A DNA stretch of 36,031 nt, from positions 1-36,031 of the forward strand of contig VBKJ01000140.1 in assembly GCA_005879795.1 (NCBI GenBank). The letters run 5' to 3'. How positions within the stretch are numbered: the stretch's first letter is position 1; each line of letters begins with the position of its first letter. The notes beneath the pieces are model-generated. The model was not told the DNA's origin. It saw only the letters and a program-made list of their open reading frames with translations, and ran no database searches. A program made the position numbers and the translations under genes. Source of the DNA: Deltaproteobacteria bacterium (lineage in GTDB: Bacteria; Desulfobacterota; Binatia; DP-6). Below, piece by piece: positions 24,312 to 32,902 of the stretch.

Positions 24312-24949
24312 CGCTGCCCGAGGTCATCCCGGTCTTCCCTCTCCCGAACGTCGTCTTCTTCCCGCGCATGCCGCTCCCGCTCCACATCTTCGAGCCGCGC
24401 TACCGCGCCATGGTGCGCGAAGTCGCGCGCGGCGCGCGTCTCATCGGCATGGCGCTCCTGCGCGGCGACTGGCAGCGGGACTACTACGGCCGCCCGCCCA
24501 TCTTCGCGACCGGCACGGTGGGCGAGATGGTGCACGTCGAGGAGCTGCCCGAGGGCCGCTTCAACATCGTGCTGCGCGGGCTGCGCGAGTACGCGATCGT
24601 ACGCGAGCTCGAGCGCGCCGCCTACCGCGAGGCGGTGGTCGCATGGCGCGCGGCCGACCCCGCGCCGCTCCCGCCCGGCCTGCGCGAGGGTGTCGGTGCG
24701 CTGGTGCGCCGTTACCTCGTGCTGCGCGGCAAGGCGGTGGGCGAGGAGGACCTGCTGCGCGGCAGCGTCGACGACGAGACCTTCGTCAACTTCCTCGCCC
24801 AGCACCTCGACGTCGAGCCGCTCGACAAGCAGGCGCTCCTCGAGGCGGCGACGCTCGCCGAGCGCGCGCGTCGTCTCGCCGACGTGCTCGAGTTCCGGCT
24901 CGAGGAGCTGCGCCTCCACCCGGGCGGGACGCCCGGCCGCGCGCACTGA
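24308..24949 (+). CDS. Lon N-terminal-domain (LON substrate-binding) protein
   Basis: 213 residues from the ATG at 24308 (ATGA overlap with the regulator stop). It begins EVIPVFPLPNVVFFPRMPLP then LHIFEPRYRAMV, the hallmark of the Lon N-terminal domain, and continues through IFATGTVGEMVHVEELPEGR and FNIVLRGLREYAIV to a helical part (NFLAQHLDVEPLDKQALLEA). There is no AAA ATPase or protease domain. Stand-alone proteins of this type are widespread and of unknown function; they may bind unfolded proteins. Coupling to a redox-stress operon is compatible with a protein-damage role, but this is only suggestive. Confidence 0.88.
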   Translation: MTLPEVIPVFPLPNVVFFPRMPLPLHIFEPRYRAMVREVARGARLIGMALLRGDWQRDYYGRPPIFATGTVGEMVHVEELPEGRFNIVLRGLREYAIVRELERAAYREAVVAWRAADPAPLPPGLREGVGALVRRYLVLRGKAVGEEDLLRGSVDDETFVNFLAQHLDVEPLDKQALLEAATLAERARRLADVLEFRLEELRLHPGGTPGRAH

Positions 24950-24961
24950 GGAAGACGCGCC

Positions 24962-25564
24962 GTGGAGGCCCCCCGCCTGACGCTCGCCGAGCGCCTCTAC
25001 CTGCCGCAGGTGGTGCAGGGTGTCGCCGTCACGACGCGGCATTTCGTGCGCAACCTGGTCCTCCACACGCTCCATCTCTTCGGGCTCGCGCGCGACAGGC
25101 GGGCCGCCGTGACCACGCAGTACCCCGAGGAGCGCAAGCCCTACAGCGAGGGCTTCCGCGGCGCGCACCGGCTCACGCTCAAGCCCGACGGCTCGGTGCG
25201 CTGCACGGCGTGCTTCCTCTGCGCGACCGCGTGCCCGGCCAGGTGCATCAACATCGAGGCCGGCGAGCACCCCGATCCCGAGGTGGAGAAATACCCCGTG
25301 CGCTATGAGATCGACACGCTCCAGTGCATCTACTGCGGGATGTGCGTGGAGGCCTGCCCGTGCGACGCCATCCGCATGGACACGTTCGTCCACCCACGGG
25401 TATGGGGCTACCGGCGCGAGGACTTCATCGAGACGAAGGCCGTCCTCATGGAGCGCTCCCGCATCCTCGAGGAGCGCGGGCGGGACGCGCTCATGGAGGA
25501 CCTGCAGCGGGCGTACCAGGAGGGGCGGGACATCGGTCCGGCCGTGGAGCCGCCGCGCACGTGA
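24962..25564 (+). CDS. nuoI: NADH-quinone oxidoreductase subunit I (2x[4Fe-4S] ferredoxin type)
   Basis: 200 residues from a GTG preceded by GAGGAAG. An N-terminal amphipathic part (RNLVLHTLHLFGLARDRRAA) and the NuoI-specific QYPEERKPYSEGFRGAHRLT precede two 4Fe-4S motifs, CTACFLCATACPARCI and CIYCGMCVEACPCDAI, with the NuoI-typical RREDFIETKAVLM after them. In complex I this subunit holds clusters N6a/N6b. No other nuo gene is in view, so this copy stands apart from the usual operon and might serve a partial complex or a different electron carrier. A four-base overlap links it to the 74-residue gene. Confidence 0.9.
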   Translation: MEAPRLTLAERLYLPQVVQGVAVTTRHFVRNLVLHTLHLFGLARDRRAAVTTQYPEERKPYSEGFRGAHRLTLKPDGSVRCTACFLCATACPARCINIEAGEHPDPEVEKYPVRYEIDTLQCIYCGMCVEACPCDAIRMDTFVHPRVWGYRREDFIETKAVLMERSRILEERGRDALMEDLQRAYQEGRDIGPAVEPPRT

Positions 25565-25785
25565 TCCTCGTGGCCCTCTGGCGCCGCGGGCTCCTCGAGC
25601 GGGCCGACCGCGAGAAGCTGCGCCACTTCCTCGGGCTCGCCCGCGACCCGCTCGCCCTCTCGCGTCGGTATCCGATGTGGCGCATACTGGGTCCAATGCG
25701 CCTCCTCTTCTCTCCGCGCTACGCGGAGGCGGTGGCGCGCTGGCTCGAGTACCGTATGAACCTCTTCGACGGTGTCGAAGGTTGA
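25561..25785 (+). CDS. Small conserved-context protein of unknown function
   Basis: 74 residues from a GTG in a GTGA overlap with the nuoI stop; not recognised. The sequence (LVALWRRGLLERADREKLRH, FLGLARDPLALSRRYPMWRI, LGPMRLLFSPRYAEAVARWL) is basic and helix-forming, with no cysteines, no signal peptide and no clear membrane span. The overlap with nuoI and the five-base gap to the rhodanese/MoeB gene argue that it is translated, and codons follow the local GC-rich third-position bias. It might be an accessory or docking peptide for NuoI; this is speculation from position. Confidence 0.55.
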   Translation: MILVALWRRGLLERADREKLRHFLGLARDPLALSRRYPMWRILGPMRLLFSPRYAEAVARWLEYRMNLFDGVEG

Positions 25786-25789
25786 AGCG

Positions 25790-27019
25790 ATGGCCAAGAC
25801 CTACAAGCAGATCATGGACGAGGCACGGCAGCTCGTCCCCGAGGTGTCCCCCGAGCAGGTGAAGGCCCGGCTCGACAAGGGAGAGCACCCGGTCGTACTC
25901 GACGTGCGCGAGAAGGAAGAGGTCCGCCAGGGCTACGTGCCCGGCGCGATCTCGCTCCCGCGCGGCTTCCTCGAGATGCGGGTCGAGGAAGCGGTGCCGG
26001 ACAAGAACGCCCCCATCGTCGCCTACTGCGCGGGCGGCACGCGCTCGCTGCTGGCGGGCCGCATCCTGAAGGAGCTCGGCTACGCGAACGTGGTCTCCAT
26101 GCGCGGCGGTTTCACGGCGTGGAAGAACCAGGGCCTGCCGGTGAAGGAGGACCGCCAGTTCACCGCCGAGCAGCAGATCCGCTACAGCCGCCACTTCCTC
26201 CTCCCCGAGGTGGGCGAGGCCGGGCAGGCGAAGCTCCTCGGCGCCAAGGTGCTCTGCATCGGCGCGGGCGGCCTCGGCTCGCCGGCGGCGTTCTACCTGG
26301 CCGCGGCGGGCGTCGGCACGCTCGGCATCGTCGACATGGACGTGGTCGACCTCTCGAACCTCCAGCGCCAGATCCTGCACACCAACGACCGCATCGGCAT
26401 GCCGAAGACCGAGTCGGCGCGGCTCACGCTCGAGGCCCTCAACCCCGACGTCAAGGTGGTCGAGTTCCGCGAGCGGCTGTCCTCCGAGAACGCGCTCCGC
26501 ATCTTCGAGCAGTTCGACATCGTGGTGAACGGCTCTGACAACTTCCCCACGCGCTACCTCGCCAACGACGCGTGCGTCATGCTGAAGAAGCCCCTCGTCG
26601 ACGGCGCCATCTGGCAGTTCGAGGGGCAGGCGACCGTCTTCCACCCGCCGCACGGGCCGTGCTACCGCTGCCTCTTCCCCGAGCCGCCGCCCCCCGGGGC
26701 CGTGCCGTCGTGCGCCGAGGCGGGCGTGCTCGGCGTGCTCCCCGGGATCGTCGGCTGTGTGCAGGCGCTCGAGGCGATCAAGCTGATCCTCGGCCAGGGC
26801 ACGCCGCTCATCGGCCGCATGATGCACTTCGAGACGCTCTCCGGCGAGGTGCGCATGCTCCGGCTCCGCCGTGATCCCAAGTGCGCGGTGTGCGGCGAGC
26901 GGCCGACGGTGACCAAGCTGATCGACTACGAGATGTTCTGCGGGCTCGGGAGCGGGAACGGCGCCGGCCCGGACGGTGGCCACCAGCCCGAGGCGCCCGA
27001 GCCCGCCGCCGCGCCCTGA
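25790..27019 (+). CDS. Rhodanese-ThiF/MoeB fusion (E1-like sulfur-carrier adenylyltransferase)
   Basis: 409 residues from the ATG at 25790 (a GTG at 25772 would add six). The N-terminal rhodanese domain (HPVVLDVREKEEVRQGYVPG) has its active-site C80 in VAYCAGGTRSLLAGRI; the MoeB/ThiF domain begins at about residue 125 with QQIRYSRHFLLPEVGEAGQA, ATP loop CIGAGGLGSP (158-163), then SNLQRQILHTNDRIG and zinc cysteines C291/C294 (CYRC) and C365/C368 (CAVC). Such enzymes adenylate and thiolate sulfur-carrier proteins for molybdopterin, thiamine or cysteine synthesis. Well-known fusions (MoeZ, Uba4/MOCS3) carry the rhodanese at the C-terminus; here it is N-terminal. No sulfur-carrier gene is visible nearby. 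Confidence 0.9.
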   Translation: MAKTYKQIMDEARQLVPEVSPEQVKARLDKGEHPVVLDVREKEEVRQGYVPGAISLPRGFLEMRVEEAVPDKNAPIVAYCAGGTRSLLAGRILKELGYANVVSMRGGFTAWKNQGLPVKEDRQFTAEQQIRYSRHFLLPEVGEAGQAKLLGAKVLCIGAGGLGSPAAFYLAAAGVGTLGIVDMDVVDLSNLQRQILHTNDRIGMPKTESARLTLEALNPDVKVVEFRERLSSENALRIFEQFDIVVNGSDNFPTRYLANDACVMLKKPLVDGAIWQFEGQATVFHPPHGPCYRCLFPEPPPPGAVPSCAEAGVLGVLPGIVGCVQALEAIKLILGQGTPLIGRMMHFETLSGEVRMLRLRRDPKCAVCGERPTVTKLIDYEMFCGLGSGNGAGPDGGHQPEAPEPAAAP

Positions 27020-27224
27020 GCATCACCTTGGCCAGCCTGCGGTTGCTCTGGTAGGAAGGGCGACCGGTCAGTGCAGCGTTGCCACATCTGGCGGCGCTGC
27101 GCCTCCTGCCTTCGACGGAGGGCTCACCCTCCCTGGCACCCGCTTTGCTTCACCCGACGAGCGGGGCTCCGGCGCCTCACGCCTTTCGCCCTTCCGCGAC
27201 GCAGCAAGCCGTTCCAAATCCCAC

Positions 27225-27812
27225 TCAGCCCGCACGAACGGGAGCCGGAGCCCCCGTCCCTCGCGGGCGAACGAAGCGGGCGTAGTGGGTGCCCGCCCGC
27301 GCGTACTTCCGCTCGAAGGCCGTGGTCGGCCGCCCCGCGGGAGGCGTCGCGCCGGTCTGCGGGACGAGTCCCGCGGTCGCCAGGACCGCCGTGAAGTCGT
27401 CGATCAGCGGACGAAGGTCGGAGGCGAGGTGGACGGTGCCGCCCCCCGTCAGCGTTCGCGCCAGCTCGGCCGCGAAGCGCGGGTCGGTCAGGCGGCGCGC
27501 GCGGTGCTGCGTCTTCGGCCAGGGATCGGGAAAGTAGACGTGATACGCGGCGACCGAGGCGTCGGGGACCAGGCGCGCGATGATGCAGCGCGCGTCGCCG
27601 GCGACGACGCGCACGTTCGCGAGCCACCGCGCGGCCGCCTTCTCCATGATCGCTGCCGCGACGTGTGCCGCGCGCTCGATGGCGAAGAAGTTGGTGGCCG
27701 GAGCGGCCGTGGCGAAGGCGAGCAGCAGCTCGCCGCGTCCCGGGCCGATCTCGACCTCGACCGGGCCATCGTCGCCGAACACCGCCGCCCACGACACTCG
27801 CGTCACGCTCAT
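27225..27812 (-). CDS. trmB: tRNA (guanine-N7-)-methyltransferase
   Basis: 195 residues from the ATG at 27812; an in-frame GTG at 27830 would add six residues. SAM motif VEVEIGPGRGELLLAFA, IERAAHVAAAIMEKAA, and the TrmB signature YHVYFPDPWPKTQHRARRL, followed by TAFERKYARAGTHYARFV near the C-terminus. TrmB makes m7G46 in the tRNA variable loop. The N-terminus is shorter than in E. coli, lacking the usual leading extension, which is common in small-genome-style versions. It is convergent with the rhodanese/MoeB gene and divergent from the alcohol dehydrogenase. Confidence 0.94.
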   Translation of the reverse strand: MSVTRVSWAAVFGDDGPVEVEIGPGRGELLLAFATAAPATNFFAIERAAHVAAAIMEKAAARWLANVRVVAGDARCIIARLVPDASVAAYHVYFPDPWPKTQHRARRLTDPRFAAELARTLTGGGTVHLASDLRPLIDDFTAVLATAGLVPQTGATPPAGRPTTAFERKYARAGTHYARFVRPRGTGAPAPVRAG

Positions 27813-27990
27813 GATCGGTGCGCGTTGCACTCGCGCGCAAGGGATGTATATCCGAACGCCTCACTCGAAGCCGAGGAGGGTGCGCGCCACCGTCCGCGCC
27901 GGAGGTGGGGGGCGGGAAGCGCCCTCTTCCTCGGAGCGCCGAGACGGGGTACATGACGCCCATCACTATTGCGCGCGATCGGAGACCCCA

Positions 27991-29067
27991 ATGAAAGCGG
28001 CTGTCTACGACGGAAATTCCACCGCCCTGTCCCTCGAGGAGGTGCAGCCCAACCCGCCCGGCCCGCGCGACGTCATCGTCGAGATCGGAGCGAGCGGCGT
28101 CTGCCACTCGGACCTGTCGATCATGCGCGGCTACGTCCCCGTCCCGCCGGGCATGGTGCTCGGCCACGAGGGCGCGGGACGCGTCGTCGAGGTCGGCCCT
28201 GAGGTGTCGCGCGTGAAGAAGGGCGACCGGGTCATCGCGTCCTTCGTGCCCGCGTGCGGCGCCTGCTGGCACTGCTTGCGCGAGCAGACCGAGCTCTGCG
28301 AGCGCGAGCCCGAGGTCTCGATGCAGGTGCGCGGGACCCGGCCTGACGGCAACCCGTACTTCTGCATGACCGGCCTCGGCACGTTCGCCAAGGTGATGAC
28401 GGTCGACGAGGCGTCCGTGGTGAAGGTCGAGACCGATCTCCCGGACGCGCAGCTCGCGCTCATCGGGTGCGGCGTCACGACCGGCGTCGGCGCGGCGCTC
28501 AACACGGCGAAGGTGAGGCCGGGCTCCACAGTCGCGGTCCTCGGCTGCGGCGGTGTCGGCCAGGCGGTCATCCAGGGCGCGCGCATCGCAGGCGCCGGCC
28601 GCATCATCGCGATCGACCCTCAGGAGCTCAAGCGAAAGACCGCGAAGCAACTCGGCGCGACGGACGTCCTCGACCCGTCGAAGGGCGACCCGGTCGAGCA
28701 GGTGAAAGCCCTCACCGGCGGGCGGGGCGCCGACTACGGCTTCGAGGTGATCGGGCTCCCGGAGACCATCCTGACCACCTACAACCTCGCGCGCCGCGGC
28801 GGCGAGGTGATCATCGTCGGCATGGCGCGCTTCGACGCGCAGTTCACGCTGCCCGCGTTCGGCATCTTCTACGAGGAGAAGACCGTGAAAGGCTGCAAGT
28901 ACGGCTCGGCGCAGGTACGGCGCGACTTCCCGCGCTTCGTCGAGCTGATCGAGACCCGCCGTCTCGACACCTCCGCGATGGTGTCGAAGACCATCAGGCT
29001 CGAGGGCGTGAACGACGCCTTTCGGGCGATGGAAGCGGGCGAGGTGATCCGGAGCGTCATCACCTGA
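27991..29067 (+). CDS. Zinc-dependent medium-chain alcohol dehydrogenase
   Basis: 358 residues, with GGAG before the ATG. Catalytic zinc ligands C38, H60 (GHEGAGRVVEVG) and C161, structural zinc C90, C93, C96 and C104 (CGACWHCLREQTELC), and the NAD fold VAVLGCGGVGQAVIQGARIA with an acidic Asp in IAIDPQELK, which favours NAD over NADP. The full structural-zinc lobe and the CGACWHC spacing resemble the class III/long-chain ADH group, including nitrosothiol- or mycothiol-linked forms, but the substrate cannot be fixed. It oxidises alcohols or reduces aldehydes in the cytoplasm. It stands alone, convergent with polX. Confidence 0.92.
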   Translation: MKAAVYDGNSTALSLEEVQPNPPGPRDVIVEIGASGVCHSDLSIMRGYVPVPPGMVLGHEGAGRVVEVGPEVSRVKKGDRVIASFVPACGACWHCLREQTELCEREPEVSMQVRGTRPDGNPYFCMTGLGTFAKVMTVDEASVVKVETDLPDAQLALIGCGVTTGVGAALNTAKVRPGSTVAVLGCGGVGQAVIQGARIAGAGRIIAIDPQELKRKTAKQLGATDVLDPSKGDPVEQVKALTGGRGADYGFEVIGLPETILTTYNLARRGGEVIIVGMARFDAQFTLPAFGIFYEEKTVKGCKYGSAQVRRDFPRFVELIETRRLDTSAMVSKTIRLEGVNDAFRAMEAGEVIRSVIT

Positions 29068-29092
29068 CGCCTGGGAGCCGCGCGCTCAGGCG
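29068..29092. terminator. Possible shared hairpin between convergent adh and polX
   Basis: CGCCTG (29068-29073) pairs with CAGGCG (29087-29092), and an inner AGC/GCT pair extends it. It begins just after the alcohol dehydrogenase stop and reaches the polX stop, but there is no T tract, so termination would have to be rho-dependent or weak. Confidence 0.25.
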
Positions 29093-30831
29093 GGACGCCG
29101 CGCCCGCGGCGTCCCACCCTTCAGCCCGGCGAGGAACGCCTCCACCGGCCGCGTATTGAGCACGTCCGTCGCGGTCGCCCAGCCGCGGCGGGCCTGCTCT
29201 ACGCCGTAGGTGCGCGGGAAGCCGAGGTGCTTCACGCTGTGCGCGTCCGAGTCGATGACGATGGGAACGCCGGCCTCGGTCGCGCGCCGCACGTGCTCGT
29301 CGCGCAGGTCGAGCCGGTCGGGGTAGGCGTCGAGCTCGAGCACGGTGCCGGTCTCCCTGGCAGCGGCGATCACCGCCTCGATGTCGACGTCGTAGGGCTC
29401 GCGCTTCTGCATCACACGGCCGGTCGGGTGGAAGAGGATGTCGGCGTGCGGGTTGCGCATGGCGCGGATGATTCGGTTGGTCTGCTCCCCGCGCGGGAGG
29501 TTGAAGTGCGAATGGATCGCGATGCCGACCACGTCGAGCCGGGCGAGAGTCTCGTCGTCGATGTCGAGCGTGCCGTCCCGATTGATGTTGACCTCGGCGC
29601 CCGTGAGGACCCGGATGCCGTCGAGCTTTGCGTTGAGGCGTTCGATCTCGCGCATCTGGCGGCGGAGCTTCCTGGCGTCGCAGCCGCCCGTCATGGCGAG
29701 GCTCACGGTGTGGTCGGTGATGGCGATGTACTCGAGGCCGGCGTCCCGCGCCGCGCGGGCCATCGCTTCCAGCGAGTCGGCGCCGTCGGTCCAGTTGGTC
29801 TGCGTCTGGAGGTCGCCGCGCAGATCGCCCGCCTCGACCAGGCGGGGGAGCGTGCCCGCGCGCGCCGCGTCGATCTCGCCCTGGTCCTCGCGCAGCTCGG
29901 GCGGGATCCAGGCGAGGCCGAGGCGGTCGAAGATATCCTCCTCGGTCCGACCCGCGATCCGCCGCGTGCCGCGGAACAGGCCATACTCGTTCAGCTTCCA
30001 GCCCTTCTTCATGGCGAGCTGCCGGAGGGCGACGTTGTGCGCCTTGCTCCCCGTGAAGTAGAGGAGCGCCGCTCCGAAGCTCTCCTCGGGCACGACGCGC
30101 AGGTCCACCTGCAGCCCGTCGCGGAGCTTCACGCTGCACTTGGTCTCGCCCTGGCCGAGCACGCGCGCCACCGCCGCCAGCTTCGCGAAAGCGGCGATCG
30201 CCGCCTCGGCCTTGCGTGCGAGGACCAGGAGGTCGGCATCGCCGACCGTCTCCTTGCGGCGGCGGATCGAGCCCGCGACCTCGACGCGCGTCACACCCGG
30301 CGCGCGCGCGAGCGCCGCGGCCAGCTCGTCGATCACGGGCCGCACGGCGGCGAGCGGCGTGCGCTGCCCGCTCGTCTGCACGAAGGCGAGTGCCTTCAGG
30401 ATATTCTGCTCGCTCTTCTCGCCGAAGTGGGGGAGGGCGCGGACCTTGCCGGCGCGCGCCGCGGCTTCCAGGTCGGCGAGCGTGCGCACACGGAGCCGCT
30501 GGTAGAGGACCTTCACCCCCTTCGGCCCCACGCCCTCGAGCGCGGTCAGCGCGGCCAGATCGACCGGCATGCGGCGGTGGTACTCCTCGCGCAGCTTGCA
30601 CTTTCCCGTTGCGATCAGCTCCTCCAGCTTCTCGGCCATCGAGGCGCCGATACCGGGAATCTCGAGCAGGGCCTTCACGCCGCCCGCGCGGTAGAGCTGC
30701 TCGAGCGGCCGGTCGTGCGACTCGATCGCCTGCGCCGCCTTCTCGTAGGCGCGCGGCTTGAAGGGCACGTCGTCCATGTCGAGATAGGCGGCGATGTCCC
30801 GGAAGACGCGAGCGAGCTCGGCGTTGCGCAT
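29086..30831 (-). CDS. polX: DNA polymerase X family with C-terminal PHP domain (PolX)
   Basis: 581 residues from the ATG at 30831, the family's usual length. The N-terminal helix-hairpin-helix 8-kDa-like domain (LLEIPGIGASMAEKLEELIA, ALTALEGVGPKGVKVLYQRL) precedes the polymerase core with metal Asp D198/D200 (GSIRRRKETVGDADLLVLA) and D243 (QVDLRVV). The PHP domain follows: DLQTQTNWTDG (340-350), D373/H374 (YIAITDHT), E413, H440/H442 (AIHSHFNL), H468 and D529/H531. PolX fills gaps in base-excision repair and its PHP domain usually acts as a 3'-5' exonuclease or phosphatase. The first PHP motif has Gln at 342 and 344, where a metal-binding HxH is expected, so nuclease activity may be altered. 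Confidence 0.94.
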   Translation of the reverse strand: MRNAELARVFRDIAAYLDMDDVPFKPRAYEKAAQAIESHDRPLEQLYRAGGVKALLEIPGIGASMAEKLEELIATGKCKLREEYHRRMPVDLAALTALEGVGPKGVKVLYQRLRVRTLADLEAAARAGKVRALPHFGEKSEQNILKALAFVQTSGQRTPLAAVRPVIDELAAALARAPGVTRVEVAGSIRRRKETVGDADLLVLARKAEAAIAAFAKLAAVARVLGQGETKCSVKLRDGLQVDLRVVPEESFGAALLYFTGSKAHNVALRQLAMKKGWKLNEYGLFRGTRRIAGRTEEDIFDRLGLAWIPPELREDQGEIDAARAGTLPRLVEAGDLRGDLQTQTNWTDGADSLEAMARAARDAGLEYIAITDHTVSLAMTGGCDARKLRRQMREIERLNAKLDGIRVLTGAEVNINRDGTLDIDDETLARLDVVGIAIHSHFNLPRGEQTNRIIRAMRNPHADILFHPTGRVMQKREPYDVDIEAVIAAARETGTVLELDAYPDRLDLRDEHVRRATEAGVPIVIDSDAHSVKHLGFPRTYGVEQARRGWATATDVLNTRPVEAFLAGLKGGTPRARRPA

Positions 30832-30959
30832 CGTGGCCCCACGGTTAGCGCGTCGGCGTCCCGGCCGCCAGGCTCCGGGCCGGAGTCGCCGGAACGGGTC
30901 GAAGCTGCCGGAGGCACCGGGGTTGCAGTCCGTGCGTTCAGGCAGCTTGCAGCCTGCGG

Positions 30960-32179
<1,220 letters not shown>

Positions 32180-32183
<4 letters not shown>

Positions 32184-32902
32184 GCCGATCTCCGGCCTGG
32201 CACGCGGCGCGGCAGCTGGCCATCGTGCGCCACCTGCCCGTCCACCAGCTGCACCAGGCGCCCGGCGTTGGCGGCGATGTCTGGATCGTGGGTCACCAGG
32301 ACGATGGTGATCCCCTCTTCGGCGTTGAGCTGCCGCAAGAGCCCCATGATCTCCTGGCTGGTCCGCCTGTCCAGGTTGCCCGTGGGCTCGTCCGCCAGAA
32401 TCAGGCGCGGGCGATTGACCAGGGCGCGGGCGATGGCGACGCGCTGCTGCTGTCCGCCGGAGATCTGGCCAGGTAGCGACGCTGCATACGGGCCCAGCCC
32501 TACGTGCTCGAGCATCCGGCCCGCCCTGGGGAGCCGCTCCGACTTGCCGACGCCCGCATACACCAACGGCAGCGCCACGTTGTCCAGCAGGGTTGCCCTG
32601 GGCAGCAGGTTGAAGCCCTGGAAGACGAAGCCGATCGCCCGGTTGCGCAGATCGGCGAGCTGGTCCCGGTTCAGGGCGCCGACGTCGCGGCCCTCGAACT
32701 CGTAGGTCCCGCTGCTCTGCGCGTCGAGGCAGCCGAGGATGTTCATGAGCGTCGATTTCCCCGACCCGGAAGGCCCCATGATGGCGACGAATTCCGCCGG
32801 CTCGATGTCGAGGTTCACGTCCGTCAGCACCGGAACGGGCCCCGCCCCAGTCTCGTAGTGCTTGCCGAGGTGCGCCAGACGGATGACCGGTTCGGCCGGC
32901 AT
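32180..32902 (-). CDS. MacB-like ABC transporter ATP-binding protein
   Basis: 240 residues. Walker [20 protein letters not shown]-loop [20 protein letters not shown], signature [18 protein letters not shown], Walker [13 protein letters not shown] and H-loop [13 protein letters not shown]. The [14 protein letters not shown] and [16 protein letters not shown] stretches are typical of the LolD/MacB subgroup. It energises the permease encoded next. Its ATG shares a base with the macA stop (TGATG) and its stop overlaps the permease start, so adaptor, ATPase and permease are strictly coupled. Confidence 0.94.

Noticed and set aside
27117-27132. GGAGGG/CCCTCC hairpin as a terminator between moeB and trmB
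   Set aside because: Only six base pairs with no T tract; too weak to call.
27211-27226. T-loop-like GTTCCAAATCC, suggesting a tRNA
   Set aside because: The purine at the conserved T-loop position is missing and no matching acceptor, D or anticodon arms are found nearby.
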